In this document: one piece after another, positions 10,164-22,075 of the stretch
Position numbering within the stretch: the stretch's first letter is position 1
Layout of the letters: each line of letters starts with the position of its first letter
From: Psilocybe azurescens
Taxonomy: Eukaryota; Basidiomycota; Agaricomycetes; Agaricales; Agrocybaceae
Length of the DNA: 64,000 nucleotides
Direction of reading: 5' to 3'
Assembly: GCA_023853785.1 (NCBI GenBank)
Contig: JAJIRX010000751.1
Span: 1 to 64,000 of the forward strand
The notes under the pieces: model-generated
Seen by the model: the letters and a program-made list of their open reading frames with translations, nothing else
Database searches by the model: none
Told to the model about the DNA's origin: nothing
Translations under genes and position numbers: made by a program

Positions 10164-13100
10164 ATGCCCACTCGAACGTGCACATGCTCCACTAGCCAAT
10201 GCGGGCTTGTTGAAGGTGGAGTAGAGCTGGACATTCGCACCTACAACAACCATCTCCGCAAGGATTGGGCGTTTTTTGCCAACAAACTTGCTGAAGATTC
10301 GAAGCAAGTTCTTGACGATGAAATCGAGAAAGTCGGGCAACATTTCGCCTCCCTGGCCGTCTCCGATTCCATCCCTGCTCCATCGTCGGGCTCCAGGTGA
10401 TCGACTCTGGTCGCAACCAGGCGACAATGACAAAAATTCCCTCGGTGTCGTCATCTTCCAAGCCACAATCTTCCCGTCAACAAATTATTCGCGAACCTCC
10501 TTTCTCGTCTTGCTGAGATCGAATCCGCTGTGGATATTCTTGCTGCCAACGTAGCTGTCGAACTCGAGAAACTACACACAATTCCACTTACAAATGCATT
10601 TCCACTGAGGCACCACCATGCCGAGTGTATCCGCATCCAGACCGATCTCAGCAAAGTTGTGTACACGGCGGTGCCCGTCACTGCCATGAAACGTCAAGTC
10701 TCAGGCAAAGTGGACGATATTGCGGAAAAGTTGGAGGAGGCAAAGCTATCCTGGGTCAGGAACAGGAAAACATCGAATTCACGGCAGGATGCAGAAACTC
10801 CTGGTATCAAATTTTCTACAGGTAAGACAGATCACAATCACATACATGACATTCTGAATTTAATATCGAACATATAGACCGCTTCTTCAATCCGGCTGCT
10901 TGCTTGCGTCGATCCCATCCTCCAGTTATCTATTTTCATCGCCATCGTATTCCAGACACTTTTCAGCGTCAGTCGAAGTGGCACATCTGCCCTGATGGAA
11001 ATGTTGCAATACCTAGTACAACTATCGTTCATGCGAACCAATGCCGATTTGTCTGCACGCGACCAAAAGGTGCTATCCGACTTTCCATCCGATTGTCGGT
11101 CATTTAAGAACTCTCTCGACCTGGAGGCTGACACCGTCATTTATGCGGTCTGCCCCAATGACAAATGTCAAGCCACGTACGCCGCGAAGTACAAAGATGG
11201 GTCTCCCGTCGCTATATACCCATCCCGCTGCAAAGCGCGTCATATGGGCAGACGGTGCAATGAACAGCTCCTACGTCCTCGAGTGGTTGAGAAGCTTACA
11301 ATCTACACGCTGATAAAACTCTTTTCGTCTACTTCAACCCCATCACTTGGCTTGGACGACTTCTTTCACGCCCCTGGAGTTGAAGCAGATATGGACAAAT
11401 CGTGGGATAGGTCTAAGACCCCGCCAGGAGTTGCCCGCACAATGCGCGACATCTTTGACGGCGATGTTCTCCGCGAAATTCAAAGGACCAGATGGTACTC
11501 ATTTCAGTGTAGGGAATGGTGAGGGACGCTATGTCTTCTCTCTATCGATCGATTTCTTCAACCCGCTGGGCAACAAACAAGCAGGAAAGAAAGTCTCAAT
11601 TGGTCTTGTCACCCTCGTTTGCCTTAATCTACCCCCTGATATTCGCTATAAGCCTGAGAACATGTTTCTTGCTGGTGTGATTCCTGGGCCAAACGAACCT
11701 CCTTTGTCTGCGATCAATCACTTCCTCAAACCCTTAGTCGACGACTTCCTCAAGTTCTGGAATCCTGGTGTCCGCTTCAGCCGAACTGACGGTCATCCGG
11801 ATGGGCGATTGGTGCGATGCGCCATAGTGTGTGTTGTCTGTGACTTGCCTGCTGCCCGGAAAACAGCAGGCTTTGCGTCGAGTGCCCATACTCATTTCTG
11901 TTCAATTTGCGAGTGTGACCTCAAAACGCACGGATATGGGCATCTCGATTATGCCTCTTGGCATCGGAGAACCAACGAAAGCTGTCGACGAACAGCCAAA
12001 CAATTCAGAAGGGCTGGTTCAAATCCTACAGCTGATGGAATTGTTGCTAGCACCGGGCGTTCGCTGGTCGCAGCTCCTTCGACTTCCCTATTTTGATCCA
12101 TCGCGCTTTGTTGTTGTAGACGCAATGCACAACCTTTTCCTTGGCCTCATCCGCGAACACTTTGATACCATTCTAGGGCTACGAGTTCCTAAAGCTGAGA
12201 AGGAACCACCCGTTTTCAATGCCAAAATCTCTGATGCATGGAAGCAGATGAGTAAGAGTGAATGTGCATCAATGAGGCGGATTATCCGCTGGTTGGAGCA
12301 TCCTATGTGTCGGGACCTTCGGACAGAGGCAGGGAGGTTGATGTGGCAGAAGCGATTCTCTTCACAGCACCTCTCAGTTTTGAGGGTGGTAGCTATTGAG
12401 CTTGGCTGTAAGCCGATTACAACCGATATACACAAGACAAAGGAGCCAAACCGTGCAGATTATTCTCGTGGCATTCTTTATTGGGTAGGTCTCCTTTCAT
12501 TCCTTGTCATCTCATTTTCTTATGTTTTATATTTCCAGCGAATGTATAAAACTGAAGTCAACTATGATCCAGAGGGTCATTTGGCATCAGGCACCCAGTG
12601 CGGGCACGTTCTCACACGGGAGGAGGCCGGCGGAAATACATTCCGACATTCAACACCTGGTTTGACCGTCATGGCTGACATCCCTGCCAGCCAAACTTGG
12701 TTTGAGCAGTCATGGAAAGCTTAAGGCTGACCAATGGCGTGTTCTTGGAACGACTCTCCTACCTATTACCTTGACTCGCCTCTGGTCCAATTCTGATGGA
12801 ACCGACAACCGTTCTGAGAGGTGCTGCCGCATCCTTGAAATCACCCTCCACCTTGTTTCTGCAGTTGTCACTGCCACCTCTCGTGTCACCTCAGCCAGCG
12901 CATGCAGAAACTTACCTCAACCACATTCTTGCGTACCTTCATGGCTTGAAGGCACTGTTCCCAGAGTACAAATTCGTTCTGAATCAACACATGGCCATTC
13001 ATCTCTATGAATACCTTGTATTCTATGGTCCAGTTCATTCATGGTGGACCTTTCCATTTGAAAGGGTTATCGGCATGCTGCAACGAATCTCGACGAATTA

Positions 13101-13937
13101 TAAGCCAAGTAGGTCTTGAATTTTAATTCTTTATGACTGTACTGACAAGTTCTAGGCGAATATGAAGAAACTATCTCACGTTCATTTATGCGAGCAAGTA
13201 ACCTACGGAATCTCTTTCATAGAGTTGGAACTCCAGAGGTCATCCGTAACTGCGAGCCCATGCTGAAAAGCCTCATCAACCCAGAAGTCCGAAGTACTCT
13301 CGTGACTGATATTCTCAGCCTCTCACAAGACCAAGGACACAATGACGAAGAGCAGGTGGAGGATTTTATGGCTCGGAAAAAGCACTCAGCAACACCTCTT
13401 CCAGAAGCACTTGAGGCGTGTTTTGTCAAATCCTTTGATCAGCTGTTGGATGTGACTGTCTTGTCGCATATTGCGATTAATGGCATAACGTATTCGACAT
13501 CCTGGAAGCATCTCGGTAATTCGTCTATACTACTCCATTCTGGTTCTCCAAACAAATATTTGCCGGCACGTATTGATTATATCACGCAAGTCGACTTTGA
13601 AGATAATGACAACCCGTGTACTGTAACTTATGTTGCTGCCCGGAAATACAAGCTGGCCAATGTGTGTGCTGATCCATTTGTCTCTTTCCCTCTACTTCAA
13701 GCACAGCTTTGGAGTCGGAAACTTGGAGAGCTAGAGTTGTTTCGCCTGGATGACATTCTTTCCCATTTTGCCTACCTACCTTTACAATGGGAAGAAGAGG
13801 ATTTAATGGTCATGATATCCCTGTCCCGTGTAAGTCTCCCCCTTGCCGGAGACTGACCCGATAATGTAGGCAAGCGACTCACTCATGTGGACCTTGCAGT
13901 GACTCCCTCAGCGTGCGATTTATTTTATCCTGCCTAA
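10164..13937 (+). pseudogene. Plavaka-type (CACTA superfamily) transposase
   Basis: DNA-cutting enzyme of a cut-and-paste transposon. The N-terminus MPTRTCTCSTSQCG starts a Cys-rich segment. A zinc-ribbon-like Cys cluster (CPNDKC ... CNEQLL) lies at 11150-11270. The core reads VFSLSIDFFNPLGNKQAGKK and NMFLAGVIPGPNEPPLSAIN (11530-11730), then LVRCAIVCVVCDLPAARKTA and the hallmark FVVVDAMHNLFLGLIREHF (about 12108). Further on are SHGKLKADQWRVLG, then FYGPVHSWWTFPFERVIGML (about 13025), EYEETISRSFMRASNLR and a C-terminal exon ending at 13937. Introns at about 12486-12539, 13108-13156 and 13830-13870 are well formed. Frame breaks near 11500, 12058, 12640 and 12880 leave no single open product, so it is probably inactive, or carries base errors. 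The family assignment rests on the DAMHNLFLGL and GPVHSWWTFPFER motifs. Confidence 0.85.
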
Positions 13938-16100
13938 AATGTATAGTTTTAGAAATTATTTTATATTACCTAAAACATAATATCAATGTTGAATGTTATC
14001 TTTCATTTAAAAACTCGACAAACACAACAAAAACACTTGGTTTGTGTTACATTCATGTCTCCCAAAAATATCTTGTTTTTTATCTGCACAATTTCTTCCA
14101 CAAAGGAAATATTTCCTGAAATGGTTTTGAAATTTATAAATCTTACGCAAACTCTTCAATTTTAACTCAAACAAATGCTTTAAAAAGGGAACTTTTTTTA
14201 GCAGATTTTCTGTATTAAGAAATATTGAGTTCGAAATGAATTTTATATATCGTAAAAGCAGGCAAAAAATGCAAACACGTTTAATAAATTTTCTGAATCA
14301 TTTTTCGTTGACATAAATAACCCTGTGCCAGCAGTGAAAGTAGAAATGTGGTCAAACCAGCGAAAATAGCACAGTCGTGCACACGGTCTGCCAGAGTGGA
14401 GCCCTGGGAAGCTTTATGTTATTTTAGCCTGAGCATTACATGCTAATGCCTCATATGTTCTTGGGAAAACAAGAATTCTTAAAATACACGCAATATGGAT
14501 CAATGGTACAAACAAGCGAAATATCCATAAATTCGGAGCCGCGACGCGTGCTCAAAACCAAAGGGAAGTTTTATTGGATTCTGCTAACCAATATATCGAT
14601 GGGTAGTGCGTGTTATTTTTTGACGAGGACTAAAAGGGGTTACCTAGAAATTACATTTACTTATTGAGAACAGCGTCCCGGTACCAGACAAGTGTCGCCT
14701 CCGCGGACACTATGCTGTGGCATGTCAACACATGTTATGATATTCGATTGGTTGTGTCAGATTGGCCGACTTTGGAACAATCTGAAACATATTTTCCTCC
14801 GTTTCCCCACTCCTAGTGGTTTGTGGTTTTGCGAGTTGCGGACATTCTTTATAGTCTATTGTTACTGCGGCTGCATCTCCTCCGGCCATAATGACCGGGA
14901 CATGGGTAAGGTCATTAAAACAGCTGAGTTCCAGATACAATACCAATGTTTTATACGAGCCTCGCCTTAAAGAGACTCTTCCTGGACTATTGTCAAACTT
15001 GGGCCTTTTTACTGCTTTTCCGGGGTCATCCCATATAATCAGAGTGGAGTAAATTGCGAGAATTTATTAATAGCCATCCAATTTTACTGGGTCCTAGGTG
15101 GGTCGAACCTTACTCTAGAGTCTAGGTTTCAAGCCCATTTTTACCACCCCGATGGGCAGCAGACAAGCAGATATTGGATATCTTCTTCACTGAATGCTTT
15201 TCATCCAACTAGAATCAATGATGAGTCAACGTAAGTAATTCCGTCGTGGGCATCCATGGAGAACGACTGCATGACGTCATTTATTTGTGAAACCTTTTGT
15301 TTTCACACAGGTTTCTTTCCTTTCCTTGTTTCTTGCATCAGTTTCACTTCCTCGAACACTCGAAACACTGTATTCGGCTTTTAAAAATCATAGCAGCAAG
15401 AAACCTTTAAGCGTACAAAGATAATCGATTCTCGGACATGCAACGCACATTTTCCAACCCTCAATCGGGTCTGATTCACGTTCAACATCAATTCAATTTT
15501 TACAAAAGTGACACTGAAATGGACTTGGATTACAATCCGATCTTTTTCATCTCTGGCAAACGAATAGGCCGTGCTTAATACTCGCCTCCGCCAATATTGT
15601 TCCCTAAGATGCTCCCCCGCATACCTCATACACCTCAGAACATTGTCGCAACGTGTCCTTGACAATTCTTCGCGTAATTTGACTTCTCCAAAGTGGCTAC
15701 ACGGAGTCTTTTTGTAAATAGTTCATCTTCCACAAATTTTTTCATAACATCGAACGCTCATTGGGTCGTTTTGTAAGCCAATGGATGGTGATGATGGGGC
15801 AGAACTCGCGATAGCAATAGTTAGAGTATGACTGAGAGCGGGAGTGAGCATCAGAGTGAGAGCAGTGGGGCTGAGAGTGAGTGAGTGAGTGGAGGATGAA
15901 GACATCGGATGAAGAGAGTCGGATGAGGGGCAAGAGTAGGGAAAATATTTATGACCGAGCGAGAGATGGATGTAAAAGAACAAACGAACGAATATCCTCA
16001 TAAAACACTCATGCAAAAACTAGATGAAATGGAGCAAAGCACCGAGCGAGTGAGAGTGATGTTGTTAAGAAGATTGATACAAAACAAAAATAAAACCAGA
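13938..16100. other. AT-rich stretch without recognisable genes
   Basis: From the end of the transposase to about 15.8 kb I see only short frames without motifs. 15840-15900 has a GAGTGAGT-type purine repeat. A small inverted pair, AGTGTC ... GGACACT, is at 14692-14713. A tRNA-like GGTTCGA on the minus strand near 15110 has no matching acceptor stem. Confidence 0.5.
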
Positions 16101-16644
16101 CCACAAAAAAAAGAAAATTCGACACTCATCCGTCGTCACGACGACTACGATGAATCCAAGTCCACACCATCACCACCTCTCGCTCCTCCCGCACCTCCAC
16201 CACCCTGCACTACACCTCCGCGCCGGGGCATACTATAACTCCCCCTCCACCTCGAATTCTCCTCTGCATCCTCCCCGTTCTCTTTAGCACAAACATGACT
16301 CTTACTCCAAGCGAGCAACGCCACATCCACGCTCTCATTTGGTAATGCTCCCCTCCTGTTCTTATGCCAGGTCGGACGAAAGACGGACCACAATCAGAAT
16401 CAGAATCAGAATCCGAGGGTACGTCATCTCGGTCTCGGTCTGGATCTTCATATGCGCTTGCTCTCGCTCCACATCGCGTGTGTGGTAGTGGTGCTATCCT
16501 TCACTTACCACCTCGTCCGACGAGCGTATTGGCATCTTCTGCGTCCTTGCCATCCCATTGGGCCTTCCCCTTCCGAACATCAAACTCCGTGTCCTTGCCA
16601 TCCCACTGGGCCCTCCGAACACCAAACTCCGCGTCCTTGCCATC

Positions 16645-19392
16645 TCACTGGGCCATCCCCCTCCAAACACCAGACTCCGCCTCCTCCGCCTCCTGTTTTT
16701 CTCCTTTCTCTCCTTGCTCATCACCTTCACCTACACCCTTGCTCGCGCCTAAAAGTGTGCGCCTGCTCTTCCGCTCGCTCAACAGCACGCCTTCCTCCCC
16801 AACTCTTCCCATCCCCGGCACCGGCACCGCGACAAACGACACTCCCAGCCCACCGTTGCACACCGCAGCATATGCAGCCTTCTGATCCGTACTCAGCCCC
16901 GCTCCTCCTGTCCCGCTCCCGCTCCCGCTCGCACTCGCGCGAGCATGAGCGCCGCCCATGCCCAGCGCCTCGGGCTCCCTCTCCCTCTCCCGCCTGCGTT
17001 TGCTCTTCCCTCTGCCTCTTTGCAATGATGCACTGTCCCGTCGGCGCACAGCCCACCCAAAGGCCACACAATAAAATACGTACACGACAAGCAGCCCCAA
17101 GCCCGCAATGCCCACAATCTGACCCGCTCTGAGCTTCAGGGAGGACGTGGACACGGTTTTGGTGTTGTAGTCCCTGCCCGTATCAGGCATATTCGTGCTC
17201 CCGCCCAAGGACGAAGCGGATGACAACATCGAGGAGGAGAGCGGCTGGTGCAACACGCGCACGGTGTTGAATTCCTGCAGTGCGACGCTCGGGTCCGTGA
17301 GCGCCAACAGCCCCAACCGCGGCTTTATATCCCCACCCCTGCATCTCCACCGTCACCGTCGCCGCTACTAGTAACCGGCGCAAAGCTCCCGTCCTTTGCA
17401 GGCTGCATGTACGCCATCGCGCTGTACACGTTTCGCAAGAACGGGACGCCCAGTATCATGTCCCCTATCCCGCCATTGGCGCTGGCCAGCTGGGCGTCTG
17501 TGGTCTGGATAAGTCCGGTGCAGAACGCGGCCTGGTTGTCGTCCGGGGGCTCCGCTGTGAGGTCGAGCGGGTGGATCGGGATCTCGGGGCGCGTGTCGAG
17601 GGTGAGAGTGAGGTTAAGCGGGGTTGTGCATGGGACATAGTCTGCGTATTTTGAGGGGCGTTAGTACCAGTACGAGGAAGGAGGAGGAAGGAGAGAAGGA
17701 AGGAAGAAGAAAACACGCACATTGACCATCCGCAGCCGGCTCGACCCCAATCGCGCCATACACCGCGCTCGCAATCGCACTCGTCGTCAGAATGAGCGGC
17801 ACCCCGCTGTCCACCACCGCGCTTGGCAATGCCGCGCCGCTCGCGCTCTTTCCAACATTCACCGCCTTCCGCTCCCCGCCCACATACACCGTGATCGCCC
17901 TAACCCCCACCTTCCAAAAGAGCGTCCTGGATGCCTCGCCCAGTGTCGAGTACGCGATCTTGCTGGGGTCCGGGACGAGCGCGGCGGGGTGCCGCCCGAT
18001 GCCGAGGAGCGAGGGCACGCGGTCCGAGCCGGGGCGCGCGAGTGCGAGCGAGAGAAAGCGGGCGGCGGGGGCGAGCGAGGCCGGCGTGATGGAGAAGAGG
18101 TTCGACGCCCATGCTGCGCCATCTGGGGCGTTGGACGTCACGGGTGGTATGGAGGCTGTGATGATAGAGTTCGGCGGGAGCCCGAGCCCGAGGATGCCGC
18201 TGAATTTGGGGGTGAGCGGTTCGGATTGGACGTCGTTCGCCGCGGCTGCAGGAGAAGGTGCAGAGGCGTGAGATCTAGCTTTGAGGTGATGAGAAAGGGA
18301 ACGAATGGAACGCACCGAACGCCTGGTTATCGATCTCATACCCGCCTATCGAGACACGGTCCCAGACGACAGGGCCGGCTGCCGAGCCTTGCAGATACGG
18401 GATGCTGAAATCGACGCCTGTTGCGCGCGATCCGCTCGGGTCGTACAGTCGTCCTCCGGTGAGCTTGCAGCTCGAGGTCGAGCATGACGGCGAGGCCACC
18501 CACTGTGAGCAGAGTTAGGTGAGCGTGAAGAGGGGAAGAAAGGAAGGACGTACGAGATCAGACGAACCGGTGTGTATGCCCTGTTGACCAACGAACGAAC
18601 GAGTCAGTCGGTCAGCTGTCAGCTGTCACTGAGCGGATGAAACATCGAGGAAGGAAGGAAAAGGGTGATGACGCCGCGAGCTGCTGCGAGCTGCGCCCCG
18701 AGCCCAGATCGCTGCTCTTCGTCGTCACCACCATTGCCTGAATCAATAGCGAAAATGAATGGAAAGGCATAAGCTCAACGAGGAAAGAGGTAGCCAGCTG
18801 ATCGATCAACAAATGGATGATCAAGAAATGCGATGGACATTGAGATATCGATGGCCGATTACATCTGCTCGTCGCTCGTCGTAATCGCGCGTCACTGCAA
18901 CAGCAACGCATGACCGTATGATGACGACAGTGGGGCGTACACGGTGGGGCAGCACGATGAACGAAGGAAGAAAGAAAGTTCGTATGAACCCCCACATCAA
19001 CATCAAACGGAAGAAGAGGAATGGAATGCGGGGCACCATCACCCGCTCCCCCTATCATCTCCCTACCTCCTTTCTTCCTTTCTTCCTCTCCTCTCCCTCC
19101 TCTCTCTCCAACCCCAACAGTAAAGGAATACAAAAGAAAGGACCCACACATCGTACACCCCGCTCCCGACCATATCGAGTGGGAGCACCACCCCATCCGC
19201 CGCGCCGTCGCCTTCCACCGTCACCCCATCCCCATCCCTTCTCTGTCTTTCTGTTTTTGTTTCTTGCTGGCTCTGTCTCTTTCTTCCTCTCTGCGTCTTG
19301 CGCTGCAGTGGCTCGAAGTAGAATGAGGAGACGTCGGGATCGAGGGCACGGGCTTTGTCTTTCCATTTGGCCGATGTAAATGTAGTAGCCAT
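16645..19392 (-). CDS. Membrane-anchored aspartic protease-like protein (peptidase A1 family)
   Basis: Pepsin-like fold. Minus-strand exons: 18554-18580 (nine residues, GIHTGSSDL), 18316-18502 (WVASPSCSTSSCKLTGGRLY, GVDFSIPYLQG, VSIGGYEIDNQA), 17721-18245 (KFSGILGLGLP ... second active-site motif AVVDSGVPL), and 16645-17641 (MILGVPFLRNVYSAMAY, then IVGIAGLGLLVVYVFYCVAF as a membrane helix and a basic Ser/Gly-rich cytoplasmic tail). Junction phases agree. A 5' exon ending in VVLPLDMVGSGVYD lies at about 19134-19392, and the link between it and 18580 was not found. The first catalytic Asp of DTGSSDLW is His here, so activity is doubtful. One extra G near 17331-17335 breaks the frame; without it the reading VDIKPRLGLLALTDPSVALQ is smooth. 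Likely an extracellular or vacuolar, membrane-tethered (pseudo)protease. Confidence 0.75.
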
Positions 19393-22075
19393 CTTCTTTT
19401 AATTTAGTTTCGAATTTCGAATTTCTAAATTCGAGGCGGGATCGGACTATGTGTATACGTTGGATGTGCGTGTCGGCGGCGGCGCGATAAATGCCCAGTC
19501 CTCAATTTTTGAGTGTTGTCGTTGTGGGGTGTGTGTGCGCCTGGAAGCTGGAAGATGAGGGGAATGGAGTGGGAGTAGAGCGGATGGGATCCTCGAAAGG
19601 GGATTAACTGTACGTTGCTCGTTGCTAGTTCAAATGCCCATCTAGATCCGGCCCAATAAGCGTCCACTCGTCCAGTGGTAGCAGTTGTAGTCGTAGCCGT
19701 AGCCTAAATGCAAACAAACAGCGTGTAAGTATACCATCACTTCGAGCACACTTTCTGTTTCTGTCTAACCAGCAGTCGTGGTCAACAAAATTATAACGAG
19801 AAAGAACATGACACGGCACGGCACGGCACGCCGGACACCGTATCCAGTTCTCCCAACCCACCTCTCCTCCACCTCCTGAAGCACAAATAGACGCGGAAGC
19901 GGATCCAGACCCAATGGGATACCACCCCACACTAACCCTCCCCAAGTGCCAACGTATTACGCGCCCATGAAGGCCCAACCACCGTGAATCCCGAGCGCGG
20001 CTTCAAGCTGCAACGGCGACCATGTCCCGCTAGGTTACGCTAATAATAATATATATGGCACGGATGGATAGATGGACAGATGGACAGATGGACAGATGGA
20101 TAGATGGCGCTGGTATGTAAATAGGAATCAGAATCGACTTCGACTTCGAATTTGAGCCGATCATGATCATGATGAAAGTCGAAAGTGATCAGCACTAAAG
20201 CGTATCAGTACAAAAACTGGGTATTGATAATGAGTGTACCGTATTCCTAGCACGTCCTAACAGGTGCATGCACTAAGAGTCTTTCGCACCAACTTCACAC
20301 CTTCTGGCCACTGAATATCTTGCGACAGACCTTTGAGCGAGATGTGTGGCTTCGAGATTCGACGCAACTCGGTCGTGAGGATCAGGGCTTGGGTATGTCG
20401 GAGACGAATTAGAAACATACACTACAAGCTCAGAATGTCAGACGTGGCTTGCTTCGTTCTAATGGCATATTCATCACCTACGTCTTCCACCGTCGGCCTC
20501 AGAAACAGATTATGAGTGGGGTTTTATGAAGAAACATCTACACGAACATGGAGTATCATCCAGTATACGTTATACTTCACATGTGGAGCAGCAGTATCAT
20601 CATGTCATGGGCTGTGTACATCGCAGTCGAAGTATCTATCAATGATTTTTTATGGGTAAATCAAGTTATTCATTGTATCAGGGAGCTAGAGCATCGTTGA
20701 TGCACTTTGATTTGGGACTTGGGCGCTCCACAATGGGAATAATGCTATTTGAGGACATCTACCGTCAATGATTTTGATTTTAATGCAGGTAAACGATAGA
20801 CAGATCCATCCCTCATGGAGATGCAGTACTGAAGCTGGTGCTGTGAGAGTGGGGTGGCAATGGTTCTGGTGCGTCTAGAAGTCTTCTAGTGCCGACATTC
20901 GAGGCTTTTCTGAATAATCTTAGATCTTGAGGACGGTGCGTCGTGCCTTGTAACTAGAGGTAGAAGCATTAAGATGTGGGGTGAGGGGTGGAGATGCCGG
21001 CCGCGTTGTCGCCGCGTCATCTCCAGGACGTAGAGGACCGATGGCAATGCCGAAGGGTGACCCCACTTTGCGTCGCCATCGTACTCTACTCTACCTATTA
21101 TACGTATAGACTTGTGACTAATATAAGGATTATCTAACTCTAAAGGTGATGGGTGGGTGAGATGTTAGAGATATTCGGTAGGTGATGAATGTGTAAGGTA
21201 AATTTGTGTTGACCGCCTACGCAGTCGGTCGTGGTACAAGTTAGAGTAAGTAAAGTAAAGTGGAAGGAAGTAAACACGTGGCTCACACGGTTAGTGGGAC
21301 AGGTGATGGGTTTGGGAAAGTGAAAGGGGTTGAATTTAAAGGGGAGTGATCAAGAGGGACTCTATTGAGAAGATGTGTGGTAGATAGAGTGTGTGAAAGT
21401 GAACGAACTGGATGTAGCCAGAGGTTGATGTTGACCTGTTTCATCTGGGTGGGTGGCAGCATTGGAGGGTCGTTACAGGATAGGTCCATTCGAAATCATT
21501 CGTGCTCGAGCTCTCATTTAAAGATATAATATCGAGAGTCAATTACTGGACACTTGATGGTCAGATACTGACCACATTTAGACTACTCTTATCTGCCAAC
21601 ATAATGTGCCAATAAATCCCAGCACTCTAGATGTATTAAGTTTTTGAAGCTGAGAGTCTAATATGAAGACTCACTTTCTGGTAGTTGAAATCATTCTTCT
21701 GTCGATTTCTCTCCGGTGGGAACAGAGGGGTGATATCAATGGTTTACAACTACATTATGGCTGCTTAAGGAGTTCACACCTCCAGAATTGGGAAGATGTA
21801 GAATTGGTTTCATATGGGTGAGCGTATAATATAACTCCTGACACATCGATCGTTTCTCTGTCTGTTGAAGAATAAGGATAATGGGATTACTTGTAAAAAT
21901 ATCCATGATTGTTCGTACTAGTAGACATAGTTCACAGAACAGACAAGAAGCGAAATTTGATGCTAACAAATTTGCAATTGATGTGCCGCATTGTACTAGA
22001 CTTGATTGTCCCCAGATGAGGCATCCACGCTGGACTCTCTCTTCACTTCGATCATCGGGGTTGGCTCCACATCGT
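19393..22075. other. Long intergenic stretch
   Basis: There is no supportable gene. It contains a GATGGACA-type microsatellite (20058-20107) and several short frames without motifs. The part from 20.2 kb on becomes AT-rich. Confidence 0.5.
20058..20107. repeat. Microsatellite, GATGGACA/GATGGATA units
   Basis: About six 8-bp units in a row, alternating GATGGATA and GATGGACA. Confidence 0.85.

Larger units (their letters stand above)
9300..13990 (+). mobile_element. Plavaka/CACTA-like transposon (limits approximate)
   Basis: This comprises the transposase gene plus the palindrome cluster on its 5' side. No matching cluster was found on its 3' side, so either the right end is lost or the palindromes belong to a neighbouring insertion. 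No terminal inverted repeat or target duplication could be fixed. The 1.6 kb downstream is AT-rich and featureless. Confidence 0.4.

Noticed and set aside
10164..13937. Programmed ribosomal frameshifting to explain the transposase frame changes
   Set aside because: Four or more breaks in mixed directions without slippery-site or pseudoknot context point to decay or base error.
15094..15160. tRNA-like GGTTCGA element on the minus strand
   Set aside because: No acceptor stem pairing, anticodon arm or A/B box spacing that would make a tRNA.
16494..17132. Long plus-strand frames rich in Pro/Ser/Arg over 16.4-17.1 kb
   Set aside because: They are antisense shadows of the GC-rich C-terminal exon of the aspartic-protease-like gene, whose frame shows a membrane helix and motif continuity.
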